From assembly GCA_002353575.1 (NCBI GenBank), contig DEJQ01000014.1, positions 2,097-47,948 of the forward strand: DNA of 45,852 nt. The letters are read 5' to 3'. The notes below the pieces were generated by a model, which was not told the origin of the DNA, searched no databases, and saw only the letters and a list, made by a program, of their open reading frames with translations. Origin of the DNA: Prevotellaceae bacterium UBA2744. GTDB lineage: Bacteria > Bacteroidota > Bacteroidia > Bacteroidales > Bacteroidaceae. The position numbers and the translations under genes were made by a program. Positions 8,483-16,843 of this stretch are shown piece by piece; the stretch's first letter is position 1; each line of letters begins with the position of its first letter.

Positions 8483-8812
8483 CTATGAGCGCAGATGCTT
8501 GCCGCTGGCACGTACTCGCTGGCTGGCTTTGCCTTCCCGAACCATGTCTTCCGGTTGCTCGGGGGTGGTAGAGTCGGCATTCTCAATCAGGGGATTGAGT
8601 ACTTCGAGCATTCCTAATCTCTTCAGCACTCTCATCAGAGAGTCGAACGAGCAGATCTCGCCTTTCTCTATTTTCTTGATTGAAGACACTGAAACGTTTA
8701 TTTGGTCAGACATATCCTGCTGGGTGATGTTTTGAGACAGGCGTTCTTTTTTGATTCCCTCGCCAATGAATCGCGCAATCTGAGAGAATTTGAGTGAATA
8801 GATATCTTCCAT
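8483..8812 (-). CDS. HipB-like XRE family DNA-binding protein (orphan)
   Basis: A 109-aa protein with one helix-turn-helix of the XRE/HipB type: IARFIGEGIKKERLSQNITQ, then QDMSDQINVSVSSIKKIEKG as the recognition segment, and SFDSLMRVLKRLGMLEVL as the closing helices. A polar tail (about residues 75-109) ends in basic residues. HipB-type proteins usually repress their own operon and neutralise a HipA kinase toxin, but no HipA gene is adjacent here. A near-copy of the ATGCGCAT palindrome overlaps its predicted promoter and five exact copies follow its stop, so autoregulation and control of the downstream lipoprotein/MATE run is an attractive inference. Confidence 0.85.
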   Translation of the reverse strand: MEDIYSLKFSQIARFIGEGIKKERLSQNITQQDMSDQINVSVSSIKKIEKGEICSFDSLMRVLKRLGMLEVLNPLIENADSTTPEQPEDMVREGKASQRVRASGKHLRS

Positions 8813-8837
8813 AAAAAAGGTGATTTATGAACTTTAT

Positions 8838-8850
8838 ATGCGCAAAAATA
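8838..8850 (-). promoter_or_regulatory. Promoter of the HipB-like gene overlapped by an ATGCGCA site
   Basis: TATTTTTG on the minus strand (8850-8843) fits TAnnTTTG and would start transcription about 20-25 nt before the gene. ATGCGCA at 8838-8844, matching seven of the eight bases of the downstream array palindrome, overlaps its distal end. A protein bound there would block transcription initiation. No convincing -33 TTTG is seen. Confidence 0.45.
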
Positions 8851-8875
8851 CAAATTAAAGTTTTATAAATAACTA

Positions 8876-8910
8876 TACGGGAATGAAAATTTTGATTTTT
8901 CATTCCCGTA
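8876..8910. terminator. 14-bp palindromic hairpin after the PL11 gene
   Basis: TACGGGAATGAAAA (8876-8889) pairs perfectly with TTTTCATTCCCGTA (8897-8910) around a 7-nt loop. It lies 36 nt beyond the stop codon of the PL11 gene on the minus strand and upstream of the HipB-like gene. The stem carries its own A/T tracts, but no U run immediately follows on the minus strand, so it may be a weak terminator or an mRNA-stabilising 3' hairpin. Confidence 0.6.
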
Positions 8911-8945
8911 TGCTGTATTTTATGAAAGATTTGTGGCTTTATCCG

Positions 8946-11900
8946 TTATTTGATAACTATCTTCCTGCCGTTACGGATGTAGATACCCTTGCTCAGACTC
9001 TGTTCGTCTGTGCCGGCATAGCGTCCGTCGATTGTGAAGATAGCCTGCTTTACCGTAGTAGCATTGATGCCTTGGATGCCTGTTGCTGGATCGACCTTTG
9101 TTACGATGAGTATTCCTTCACTGAGACGGGAGGTGTCCCACATGAGGTCTTCATCAATAACTGCATTAGCAAGTTTCGGAGTGCCGCTTGTCGTAGCTGC
9201 ATTCCACAGAACCACTTCATCGCCTTCTTTCAAGGAATGTGTTTCTGGAACATTTACTGAAATAGTACCATTCATTGTCAGCGCATTGATATTTCCGAGT
9301 CTGCAGTCGCTGGATGCCTTGCGGATTCCAATGGTAAGCACACTTGAAGTGCCGAATGTGACATTGGAGTTGTTGAAGTTCATCACACCGGACGTTGCAT
9401 TTGCCATTGTGCCTATCTGGAGAGTTCCATTGATTGTGAATGATGAGTTTGTGAGATTTCCCGTTCCTGTAGCACCGGAGAGTGTGCCGTTTTTCTCAAC
9501 TGTAAGTGCTCCCTTGCCAAGTACTGCACCTGACCTGACAGCCAGTTCTCCCTCACGTATGATGACGGTACCGGTGTTGGTCCATTTGCCTGAAACAGTC
9601 ATTTTGCATGTTCCGACTTTTGCAAAGTTAGATTTGTTTGTTCCACCGTCATCAGCAATAGTTCCGTCGAATGTGAAGTTGCCCATGTCGCTGTTTCCGA
9701 CATTCCAAGTATTGCTGCCGGTAACGGCATTGCTGTTCTGGAAGTTTGCTATAGGCTGGCGGAGACTTCCCTTACCTGTGAGTATCCCGATAGCGAAGTT
9801 CTTGCATACGTTTGTCACACTACAACCTTCAGCTATGTCAAGAGTTCCGTTTGGCAGGCCATAAGAGTTGTCGAGCGGAAGCCAGATGCTGGTGTTTGTA
9901 TGCTTGATAGTTCCTGTGAATCCGCTCCAGTCGCCTGTGATACGAACACGACTTACTGTGTTGCGAGGGTTGACTGTCAGAGTACCTTCACCGGTAATTT
10001 TATTTGCATAGGCTGTATAATATGTATATGTAAGATTCCATGTGCCGCTTCGTCCCTTTGGTACTACGATAGCATGGGTAGTAGCCTGGGTGTTGTCCCA
10101 TATGCCGCCGTTCTGCAGTTCGATGGTTGATGCTGGATTGCCGCTGTTGCAGTCTATATTTCCGTTTGCAATGACAAGACGGGACAGGCTGTTGTTTGCT
10201 CCAAACTTGAGGGCACCCGCACCTTTCTTTGTTAATACTGTTCCGGTAACAGATGCATTCATGAGGAATTCACCTGAATTGAATATTACGCCTCCTTCGT
10301 CGCCAAGCATCTTCATCGGTGAGGCCTGTTCTACATTTGCGGTAGTTTGCATGACTGCTCCGTTCTCCATCGTGAAGAGATTTGCCGACTTAGTGATACC
10401 TCCCAGGTTGCCTGTTTCGCTGTACTGGTTGGAAAGAACAGAAACCTTGACGGTTCCGCCTTTCAGGAAGTTTCCCTTAGTGTAGCTGTTGCTGGTGTTT
10501 ATAGTGACAGTGCCGCTTCCTTCCTTTGTGAACGAGGCCTTTCCGCCGATACTGCCTTCTCCGTTAAATGTGTATGCAGCGGAGCTGTTCACTGTTACTG
10601 ATGCTGGCAAAAGGTTTTCGTTGATGATGACAGTTTTGTTTGTGGCATTGTCGTCAAAGGTTACCTGATCGTCAGAAACAAAATATGTCGGTTTATTGTC
10701 TTCTGCTGAGTTGAGGAAGTTTTCAGTTTCTCCTAAGTCCCATATGCCTGTTTCTCCTCCATCCCATACAATGCTGGTCGCATCGCGCATCTTAACAATC
10801 TCTACAATCAGTTTGTTGTCTTCGAAATAGAGAGACTTTTTCTGAGTCTCCAATCCTTCGAGAATGATGTTTCCGATATTTCCGATCAGTCCGTCAGCAG
10901 AACTGAGTTCAGCAATTACGTACTTGCCAGGAGCTACGGTAGTCGCGTCACCGGCAGGATGACCTACGAGCTGGATTACAGGCATCAGGTATTGCGGACC
11001 TGCCTGTTCCCAGGCTACACCTGTTTTTCGTTCAATACCTAATTTATTCAGCTTTAGCAGGTCACTGCTTATACCTTCACTATAGAGGTCGATGATGATA
11101 CGGGCACCAAAGCCAAGTCCGAGTGAGTCGGCTGTGATGGTTCCCCTGCTGTCAGCACCTCCAGGACGTAGTATTGAGCCATAGTCCATACTGATAGTCT
11201 TGAATTCTCCACCATTGGAATTCAGTTCTGCAAAACGGTTAATGCGGACTGGTGATTCTTTCATAGTTCCGTCGAAGTTGACTGTTCCTTCCCAGATTGT
11301 TGTTTCACCGGTGTGAGTGAAGTTTGCCTTTGGAAGATTCAGAATTCCGTCTCCTTGCTTAACCAGTCGGGCTTCGCCTGCCAAACCACCACCTGTCACA
11401 TCGCAAGTATATGTTAGATAGTTAATCTTGGTATTAGCCGTAGCACATTCGCTTGGGGCAGAACCTTGTACCCATGATGGTACGTTGAAGGTGAGAATGT
11501 ATGGCTTTGCACCTGACTCTAAGCTTACGCTGGTATTATTAGTCTCACAAACTATAACGTGCTGATTGTTCTGTGATGCGTTGATAGTACCACCATTTGC
11601 CACTTCAACACGTCCGTTCAGGGTGAGTGGTGGGGGAGCAACGGTAATCTTTTCCAGTTCTCCGAGGAAGTAACTGACGTGAGGTGGCTGATTGTATCCG
11701 CACATCTGCCAAACCATTGAATTGCGATACTGGTGATCGTGCCATAGAGTGTAGTTGCGCCATTTGGTAGCTGTTGGAGTAGAGTAGATGCGAATATTAT
11801 TGTCGGCAGTACGCATGATGATTTCCTCGCGCCAGTCGCCCAGAATATCGCCCTGATAGCATGGAGTTCCCTTCGTGTCGTTGTTGGTCATTGACCCTTC

Positions 11901-13532
11901 GCAGGTATAGATAGGAGTCCAACTGCCGTATTTAGCTACACAACCAGAGGTGTTCTTGCCATTCAGATAGTTGAAGGTCTCTTCGCAAAGGTCTCCGTCC
12001 CAATAGATGCGGAAATTAGTGTTGACACCTGTGTTGCCCAATCCGCTTACGGCTTCGTTCTTTACGAGACTAATTGCGCCTTCGCGTGCTGAGCATCCGA
12101 GAGAGCCCGGGAAATCGTTGCAGAAGTTGCCTGCCATAGCGCGTCCGTCATCGTTTCCTGCTATGAATCTGTGATAGATCTTGCTGGTGGTGGCATCACG
12201 GTAATTGTTACCGGGGTTGTCTTCAAGACAAGCATAAATCTCCAGACCATGAATGTATGGATTCAGGTCGCCAACGTGTTCTGCATCTCCATGTCCCAGA
12301 CCGGTTGTAGAGAGTCCTTTTCCGTTATCGTCGATAACCATGGAACCGAATACGATTTCATCTCGTCCGTCCATATCTACATCGGCAATGGCATAGTTGT
12401 GATATCCCTGACCTTTCCACGGACCATTGGTGTTGTTATACCATGTCCAACGGACTTCGAGCTTGTGCGTTTCTGGGTCAACATCGTATGCTATCATCTT
12501 GTGACGAGTGTAGATACCACGGGCGAGGAATATGCTGGGCTTGCGTCCATCGAGATATGGGGCTCCAAAGAAATGTTTAGAGCAACGGTGACCACCGTCC
12601 CAGCGGTTGTTCCATGCAGTTTCTATGTTTTCGCCGGCTTCAAGTCGTCTGAGAGGGTAGGGAATGCATTGATATGGCTTTCCTGTCTCGCCGTCCATAT
12701 ATACGAGGTATTCGCCATCGGTTGTGACAAACCAGTTGACACCGCCACCTGTAGCTCCACGAACGTTTACGTTTGCATTGCCTACAGTATATGTAGTGCC
12801 ATCGGCCATGTGGATGACGGTACCGTCGGCTGCACGCATAACGGCTTCTGCCTTTCCGTCGCCATCCCAGTCGTATGCTACGATATTCTGTTCATTGTTC
12901 TGAAAATCGCCCATGTTAGGTCCGCAATTTACCCACCACAGACGCTTGCCGTTTTGTTTCAGTACTTCGAAGATAGTGTATTCCTTAGTCACTTTTCCAT
13001 TGATGGTAGGACCATTCTTGGGATATGACTGCTCCATTTCACTCAGGTTGTCGAACTTCATCAGAATTTCCAGTTCTCCGTCACCATCCATGTCGGCACA
13101 GCAGGCATCGTTTGGAATTAGGGTGCTGGCAATGCCTTCATGAGTTAGCTTTATTTCCTTATAACTGCTTGACCATGGAGTAACTGGTGCACACTGTGTA
13201 TTCAGTGAGAGTACACTCTTCTGTTTGTTCTGTATATCCTGTTGTGCAGAACCGCTCCATACAGGTTCTACAGTGTACGTACTTGTAATAGTCCCTGTCC
13301 TGTCTGTGTAGTTCGACACTTTCAGAGGAGTCGTTGTCAGCAGTGTTCCGTCTCGATACACATTATATGAAACGTCATAGTATTCCTCTCCAAGAATACG
13401 CCATGAGAGAAATATTCCGTTCGAAACTTTCATCGCAACTAATCCGCGATCCAGTTTGTCTGTTATGCGCTGGGCAAATAAAGATGTTGTCGTAAGTAAT
13501 GCAACAACAAAAAGTAAAAAAATCTTTTTCAT
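8946..13532 (-). CDS. Secreted PL11 rhamnogalacturonan lyase with beta-strand repeat tail
   Basis: A very large (1528 aa) exported enzyme. After the signal peptide (MKKIFLLFVVALLTTTSLFAQ), residues of about 22-630 form a PL11 rhamnogalacturonan lyase: fibronectin-like start, then calcium-binding blades DMDGDGELEILMKFDN, DWDGDGKAEAVMRAADG and DVDMDGRDEIVFGSM, and the signature GLGHGDAEHVGDLNP. Family enzymes cleave rhamnosyl-galacturonate bonds of the pectin backbone by beta-elimination. The remaining 850 or so residues hold repeats such as GEARLVKQGDGILNL, ASFTKEGSGTVTIN and GTVLTKKGAGALKFG, which resemble passenger-associated beta-strand repeats. The end, FTIDGRYAGTDEQ to the terminal GRKIVIK, is the sorting-type C-terminus common in Prevotella. 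Typical PL11 enzymes are 600-700 aa, so the tail is unusual. Confidence 0.92.
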   Translation of the reverse strand: MKKIFLLFVVALLTTTSLFAQRITDKLDRGLVAMKVSNGIFLSWRILGEEYYDVSYNVYRDGTLLTTTPLKVSNYTDRTGTITSTYTVEPVWSGSAQQDIQNKQKSVLSLNTQCAPVTPWSSSYKEIKLTHEGIASTLIPNDACCADMDGDGELEILMKFDNLSEMEQSYPKNGPTINGKVTKEYTIFEVLKQNGKRLWWVNCGPNMGDFQNNEQNIVAYDWDGDGKAEAVMRAADGTVIHMADGTTYTVGNANVNVRGATGGGVNWFVTTDGEYLVYMDGETGKPYQCIPYPLRRLEAGENIETAWNNRWDGGHRCSKHFFGAPYLDGRKPSIFLARGIYTRHKMIAYDVDPETHKLEVRWTWYNNTNGPWKGQGYHNYAIADVDMDGRDEIVFGSMVIDDNGKGLSTTGLGHGDAEHVGDLNPYIHGLEIYACLEDNPGNNYRDATTSKIYHRFIAGNDDGRAMAGNFCNDFPGSLGCSAREGAISLVKNEAVSGLGNTGVNTNFRIYWDGDLCEETFNYLNGKNTSGCVAKYGSWTPIYTCEGSMTNNDTKGTPCYQGDILGDWREEIIMRTADNNIRIYSTPTATKWRNYTLWHDHQYRNSMVWQMCGYNQPPHVSYFLGELEKITVAPPPLTLNGRVEVANGGTINASQNNQHVIVCETNNTSVSLESGAKPYILTFNVPSWVQGSAPSECATANTKINYLTYTCDVTGGGLAGEARLVKQGDGILNLPKANFTHTGETTIWEGTVNFDGTMKESPVRINRFAELNSNGGEFKTISMDYGSILRPGGADSRGTITADSLGLGFGARIIIDLYSEGISSDLLKLNKLGIERKTGVAWEQAGPQYLMPVIQLVGHPAGDATTVAPGKYVIAELSSADGLIGNIGNIILEGLETQKKSLYFEDNKLIVEIVKMRDATSIVWDGGETGIWDLGETENFLNSAEDNKPTYFVSDDQVTFDDNATNKTVIINENLLPASVTVNSSAAYTFNGEGSIGGKASFTKEGSGTVTINTSNSYTKGNFLKGGTVKVSVLSNQYSETGNLGGITKSANLFTMENGAVMQTTANVEQASPMKMLGDEGGVIFNSGEFLMNASVTGTVLTKKGAGALKFGANNSLSRLVIANGNIDCNSGNPASTIELQNGGIWDNTQATTHAIVVPKGRSGTWNLTYTYYTAYANKITGEGTLTVNPRNTVSRVRITGDWSGFTGTIKHTNTSIWLPLDNSYGLPNGTLDIAEGCSVTNVCKNFAIGILTGKGSLRQPIANFQNSNAVTGSNTWNVGNSDMGNFTFDGTIADDGGTNKSNFAKVGTCKMTVSGKWTNTGTVIIREGELAVRSGAVLGKGALTVEKNGTLSGATGTGNLTNSSFTINGTLQIGTMANATSGVMNFNNSNVTFGTSSVLTIGIRKASSDCRLGNINALTMNGTISVNVPETHSLKEGDEVVLWNAATTSGTPKLANAVIDEDLMWDTSRLSEGILIVTKVDPATGIQGINATTVKQAIFTIDGRYAGTDEQSLSKGIYIRNGRKIVIK

Positions 13533-13593
13533 AGAAAATATTTTAGGTTATTCGGGTGTAAAATAGCAACAGAACTATTTTGTGGAAAAGATA

Positions 13594-13633
13594 GGGGGAA
13601 ATGCCCACTTGTCATAAATGGTGCATTTCCCCC
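13594..13633 (-). terminator. Hairpin terminator of proS
   Basis: GGGGGAAATGC (13594-13604) pairs with GCATTTCCCCC (13623-13633), a perfect 11-bp stem 14 nt past the proS stop on the minus strand. It is followed on that strand by a short CTTTTCC tract. It separates proS from the PL11 gene. Confidence 0.65.
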
Positions 13634-13646
13634 GTTGTATTAGTTT

Positions 13647-15125
13647 TTAGTAAGCGCGTGCAATGAGAACGCGTGCTACGGCTGGTTTGCCGCTTACCAT
13701 ATCAGTACCAGGAGTCTGTTCAAAAGCGTAAGGAACACAACGGATGGTAGCCTGAGTATCTTCCTTGATCTTTGCTTCTGTTTCGGCTGTGCCGTCCCAG
13801 TGGCAAAGGAAGAAACCGCCATCTTTGATGCGTTCTTTGAACTCGTCGTAGTTATCGCATTCATAGATATGAGCATCGCGGAATGCAACAGCTTTCTTGT
13901 AAATGTTGTCTTGGATGTCATCGAGCAACTGCTTGATATGTTGTTCGATTCCGTCTATTGGGAGGATCTCTTTCTCAAGGGTGTCGCGACGCATTACTTC
14001 CACAAGTCCCTTCTCCAGGTCGCGTGCTCCAAGAACAAGACGAACTGGAACTCCCTTGAGTTCGTAGTCTGCGAACTTGAATCCCGGACGCTTATTATCT
14101 GCGTTGTCATACTTGACGCTGATACCCATCTTGCGCAGATTGTCGGCAATGGCATTTGCTTTCTCATCGAGCATAGGCATCTGGTCGTTCTTTCCGATCG
14201 GTATTATAACCACCTGAATAGGAGCAAGTGCCGGAGGAAGTACAAGTCCGTTGTCGTCTGAATGTGTCATGATGAGTGCTCCCATGAGTCGTGTGGAAAC
14301 TCCCCATGATGTAGCCCATGCATATTCAGGTTTGTTGTCCTTGTTTAGGAAGGTAACATCAAATGCTTTTCCGAAGTTTTGTCCGAGGAAGTGACTCGTA
14401 CCCGACTGAAGGGCTTTTCCGTCTTGCATCATTGCTTCGATAGTATATGTGTCGAGAGCTCCGGCAAAACGTTCGGTTTCACTCTTTACTCCCTGGATTA
14501 CAGGTACTGCCATGTATTTCTCTGCAAAGTTTGCATATACCTTAAGCATCATCTTGGCACGGTCTTCAGCTTCTTCGCGAGTAGCGTGGGCTGTGTGGCC
14601 TTCTTGCCAAAGGAATTCTGATGTACGGAGGAACAGGCGTGTACGCATCTCCCAGCGCATTACGTTACACCACTGATTGCAGAGGATAGGCAGGTCGCGA
14701 TATGAGTTAATCCAGTTCTTGTATGTATTCCAGATGATGGTTTCTGATGTAGGACGAATGATGAGTTCCTCTTCCAGTTTCGCAGCTGGGTCAACAACCA
14801 CTCCGTCGTGAGTTTCGTTGGTCTTCAGACGATAGTGTGTCACAACGGCACATTCCTTGGCGAAACCTTCTACATGTTCTGCTTCGCGTGAAAGGAATGA
14901 TTTGGGTATGAGCAGGGGGAAGTAAGCATTCTGTACGCCGGTCTCCTTGAACATACGGTCCAGATTCTGCTGCATCTTCTCCCAGATAGCATATCCGTAT
15001 GGTTTGATGACCATGCAGCCGCGTACGTCGGATTGTTCTGCTAAGTCAGCTTTCACTACGAGTTCATTATACCATTTCGAGTAGTCTTCACTACGCTTTG
15101 TTAAGTCTTTAAGTTCTGTTGCCAT
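13647..15125 (-). CDS. proS: Prolyl-tRNA synthetase, archaeal/eukaryal type
   Basis: The start at MATELKDLTKRSEDY (15125) gives 492 aa, the usual length; an in-frame ATG at 15152 adds nine unconserved residues. Class II synthetase motifs are present: RGCMVIKPYGYAIWEKMQ (motif 1 area), RPTSETIIW and FLRTSEFLWQEGHTAHAT (motif 2 and ATP/proline binding), SGTSHFLGQNF, and WGVSTRLMGALIMTHSDDNG (motif 3). The anticodon-binding domain follows, and the zinc-like C-terminal domain ends VLIARAY, the conserved terminal Tyr of this ProS type. It charges tRNA-Pro in the cytoplasm. A TACCTTTG promoter lies just upstream. Confidence 0.98.
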   Translation of the reverse strand: MATELKDLTKRSEDYSKWYNELVVKADLAEQSDVRGCMVIKPYGYAIWEKMQQNLDRMFKETGVQNAYFPLLIPKSFLSREAEHVEGFAKECAVVTHYRLKTNETHDGVVVDPAAKLEEELIIRPTSETIIWNTYKNWINSYRDLPILCNQWCNVMRWEMRTRLFLRTSEFLWQEGHTAHATREEAEDRAKMMLKVYANFAEKYMAVPVIQGVKSETERFAGALDTYTIEAMMQDGKALQSGTSHFLGQNFGKAFDVTFLNKDNKPEYAWATSWGVSTRLMGALIMTHSDDNGLVLPPALAPIQVVIIPIGKNDQMPMLDEKANAIADNLRKMGISVKYDNADNKRPGFKFADYELKGVPVRLVLGARDLEKGLVEVMRRDTLEKEILPIDGIEQHIKQLLDDIQDNIYKKAVAFRDAHIYECDNYDEFKERIKDGGFFLCHWDGTAETEAKIKEDTQATIRCVPYAFEQTPGTDMVSGKPAVARVLIARAY

Positions 15126-15149
15126 TATAAATATTATTAAAATCTTCTG

Positions 15150-15157
15150 CAAAGGTA
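15150..15157 (-). promoter_or_regulatory. -7 promoter element for proS
   Basis: Minus-strand TACCTTTG (15157-15150) fits TAnnTTTG and lies 24 nt upstream of the proS ATG. The divergent region to 15208 is A/T-rich, with three repeats of AAAATGTA. No clear TTTG -33 box is seen. Confidence 0.6.
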
Positions 15158-15200
15158 CGTAAAAATGTAAAATGTAAAATGTAAAATAAAAAATAAGTAT

Positions 15201-15208
15201 TACCTTTG
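15201..15208 (+). promoter_or_regulatory. -7 promoter element for the OmpA-like lipoprotein gene
   Basis: TACCTTTG at 15201-15208 fits TAnnTTTG, 41 nt before the ATG at 15250. It is divergent to the proS promoter. Confidence 0.6.
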
Positions 15209-15249
15209 GCGGAAATTTAAAGAATTTTCTATTAAAATATTTACATGTT

Positions 15250-15975
15250 ATGAAAAATCTTAAGGTTATTGTACTTGCGCTTAGTGCATTATTGGTATTC
15301 GAGGGTTGTCAGAATGCGTCAAACACAACAAAGGGAACAGTTATCGGTGCTGGTGGCGGTGCCGCTCTTGGTGCTCTTGCCGGTTATCTGATTGGTGGCC
15401 GTTCTGGTGGTGGCGCAGCTATTGGTGCAGCTATTGGTACCGCTGTCGGTACTGGTGCAGGTTATCTTATCGGTAAGAAGATGGACAAGGCAAAGGCAGC
15501 TGCTCAGCAGGTTAGCAATGCTCAGGTTGAAACAGTGCAGGATGCAAATGGCTTGCAGGCTGTTAAGGTTACATTCGATTCCGGAATTCTTTTCAATTCA
15601 GGCAGTTCTGCATTGAGTCCGTCAGCTCAGAGTTCGCTGATTTCGTTTGCCAACAACGTCTTGAAACAGAATACTGATATGGATTGTGCAATTCAGGGTT
15701 ACACAGACAATCAGGGATGGAGAGGCAGTTCTGCGGCTGAAAGTGTTCAGAAAAACCAGACATTGTCATTGCAGCGTGCTCAGGCAGTTTCTACTTATCT
15801 TATCAATCAGGGTGTTTCAACATCTCAGATTAAGAGTGTTGAAGGTCTTGGCGAGGCAAACCCGGTAGCAGACAATTCAACAGCATCCGGTCAGCAGCAA
15901 AACCGTCGTGTAGAGGTTTATCTGTATGCGTCAAAGGCAATGATTGATGCAGCAAATGCCGGTACATTGAAGTAA
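15250..15975 (+). CDS. OmpA family lipoprotein with glycine zipper
   Basis: A 241-aa lipoprotein. The signal MKNLKVIVLALSALLVFEGC ends at Cys20. Residues 29-75 are a glycine-zipper segment (GAGGGAALGALAGYLIGG and AIGAAIGTAVGTGAGYLIGK) that would insert in or span the outer membrane. Residues of about 105-232 are an OmpA C-terminal peptidoglycan-binding domain, with FNSGSSALSPSAQSSL, the NQTLSLQRAQAVSTYL helix and NRRVEVYLY. It resembles YiaD/Pal-like proteins that tether the outer membrane to the cell wall. The mtgA gene follows on the same strand, which fits a cell-envelope context. Confidence 0.93.
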   Translation: MKNLKVIVLALSALLVFEGCQNASNTTKGTVIGAGGGAALGALAGYLIGGRSGGGAAIGAAIGTAVGTGAGYLIGKKMDKAKAAAQQVSNAQVETVQDANGLQAVKVTFDSGILFNSGSSALSPSAQSSLISFANNVLKQNTDMDCAIQGYTDNQGWRGSSAAESVQKNQTLSLQRAQAVSTYLINQGVSTSQIKSVEGLGEANPVADNSTASGQQQNRRVEVYLYASKAMIDAANAGTLK

Positions 15976-16029
15976 TAATTGAATAGAATAGCACAGAACT
16001 AATTAATGAATAATCCATAATGACATAAT

Positions 16030-16746
16030 ATGATGGGAGGACTTGTTCGTAGATTAAAATATTATGCATTATGGATTTTTCATTTCATAAGGTGGACCCT
16101 GATTCTTTTCTTCGGGTCTTCCATTTTTTTTGTAGTGCTTTATCGCTGGGTGCCAGTTCCCTGTTCGCCGCTTATGTTTATCCGACTTGGACAACAGGTG
16201 GTGCATGGAGAATCGCCAAAGCTGAAACACCAATGGGTATCGGCTGACAGCATTTCTGCTAATCTGCCGCTTGCAGTGTGGGCAAGTGAAGACCAGAACT
16301 TCTTCAATCATTATGGTTTTGACTTTGCACAGATAAAGGTGGCACTTCAGGAGAAGGAGGATGGAAAACGAGAGAGAGGAGCAAGTACTATAAGTCAGCA
16401 AACGGCAAAGAACGTCTTCCTGTGGCCGTCTCACTCATGGTTTCGCAAGGGATTGGAAGTTTACTTTACAATACTTATAGAGACCTTCTGGAGTAAGGAG
16501 CGAATAATGGAAGTCTATCTGAATACGATTGAGATGGGCGACGGAATATATGGGGCAGAGGCAGTGGCGCTGGAGCATTTCGGAGTTCCGGCATACAGAC
16601 TGACCAAAAACCAGTGTGCCCTGATTGCTGTGTCGTTGCCTAATCCGCGTCGAATGAATAGTGCAGAACCTTCTGCTTATATGCGCAGACGTCAATCGTG
16701 GGTATTGCAGCAAATGCGATGGTTAGGTCCTTATCCTCCTAAATAA
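16030..16746 (+). CDS. mtgA: Monofunctional peptidoglycan glycosyltransferase MtgA
   Basis: A 238-aa GT51 protein with one N-terminal membrane anchor (about residues 14-36) and the five GT51 motifs: ASEDQNFFNHYGFDF (catalytic Glu in the ED motif), RGASTISQQTAKNVFLW, the RKGLEVYFTILIE segment, KERIMEVYLNTIEMG and YGAEAVALEHFG. It polymerises lipid II into glycan strands at the outer face of the inner membrane and lacks a transpeptidase domain, as expected for MtgA. It starts 54 nt after the OmpA-like gene. The 97-nt gap to the convergent 16844 gene contains direct repeats of TTAACTTCT but no clear terminator. Confidence 0.96.
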   Translation: MMGGLVRRLKYYALWIFHFIRWTLILFFGSSIFFVVLYRWVPVPCSPLMFIRLGQQVVHGESPKLKHQWVSADSISANLPLAVWASEDQNFFNHYGFDFAQIKVALQEKEDGKRERGASTISQQTAKNVFLWPSHSWFRKGLEVYFTILIETFWSKERIMEVYLNTIEMGDGIYGAEAVALEHFGVPAYRLTKNQCALIAVSLPNPRRMNSAEPSAYMRRRQSWVLQQMRWLGPYPPK

Positions 16747-16843
16747 AGTCCAAAGGTAAAAAAATAAGTAAGAAGATAAAAAACTAAGTTGATGACTGAC
16801 TTCTCAGTATCGTCTTAACTTCTTAACCCCTTAACTTCTAATT

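Noticed and set aside
16812..16826. GTCTTAACTTCTTAA, also found at 35167-35181
   Set aside because: The second copy overlaps a stop codon. A shared 15-mer of such low complexity near two gene ends is likely chance or a common A/T-rich 3' tract.
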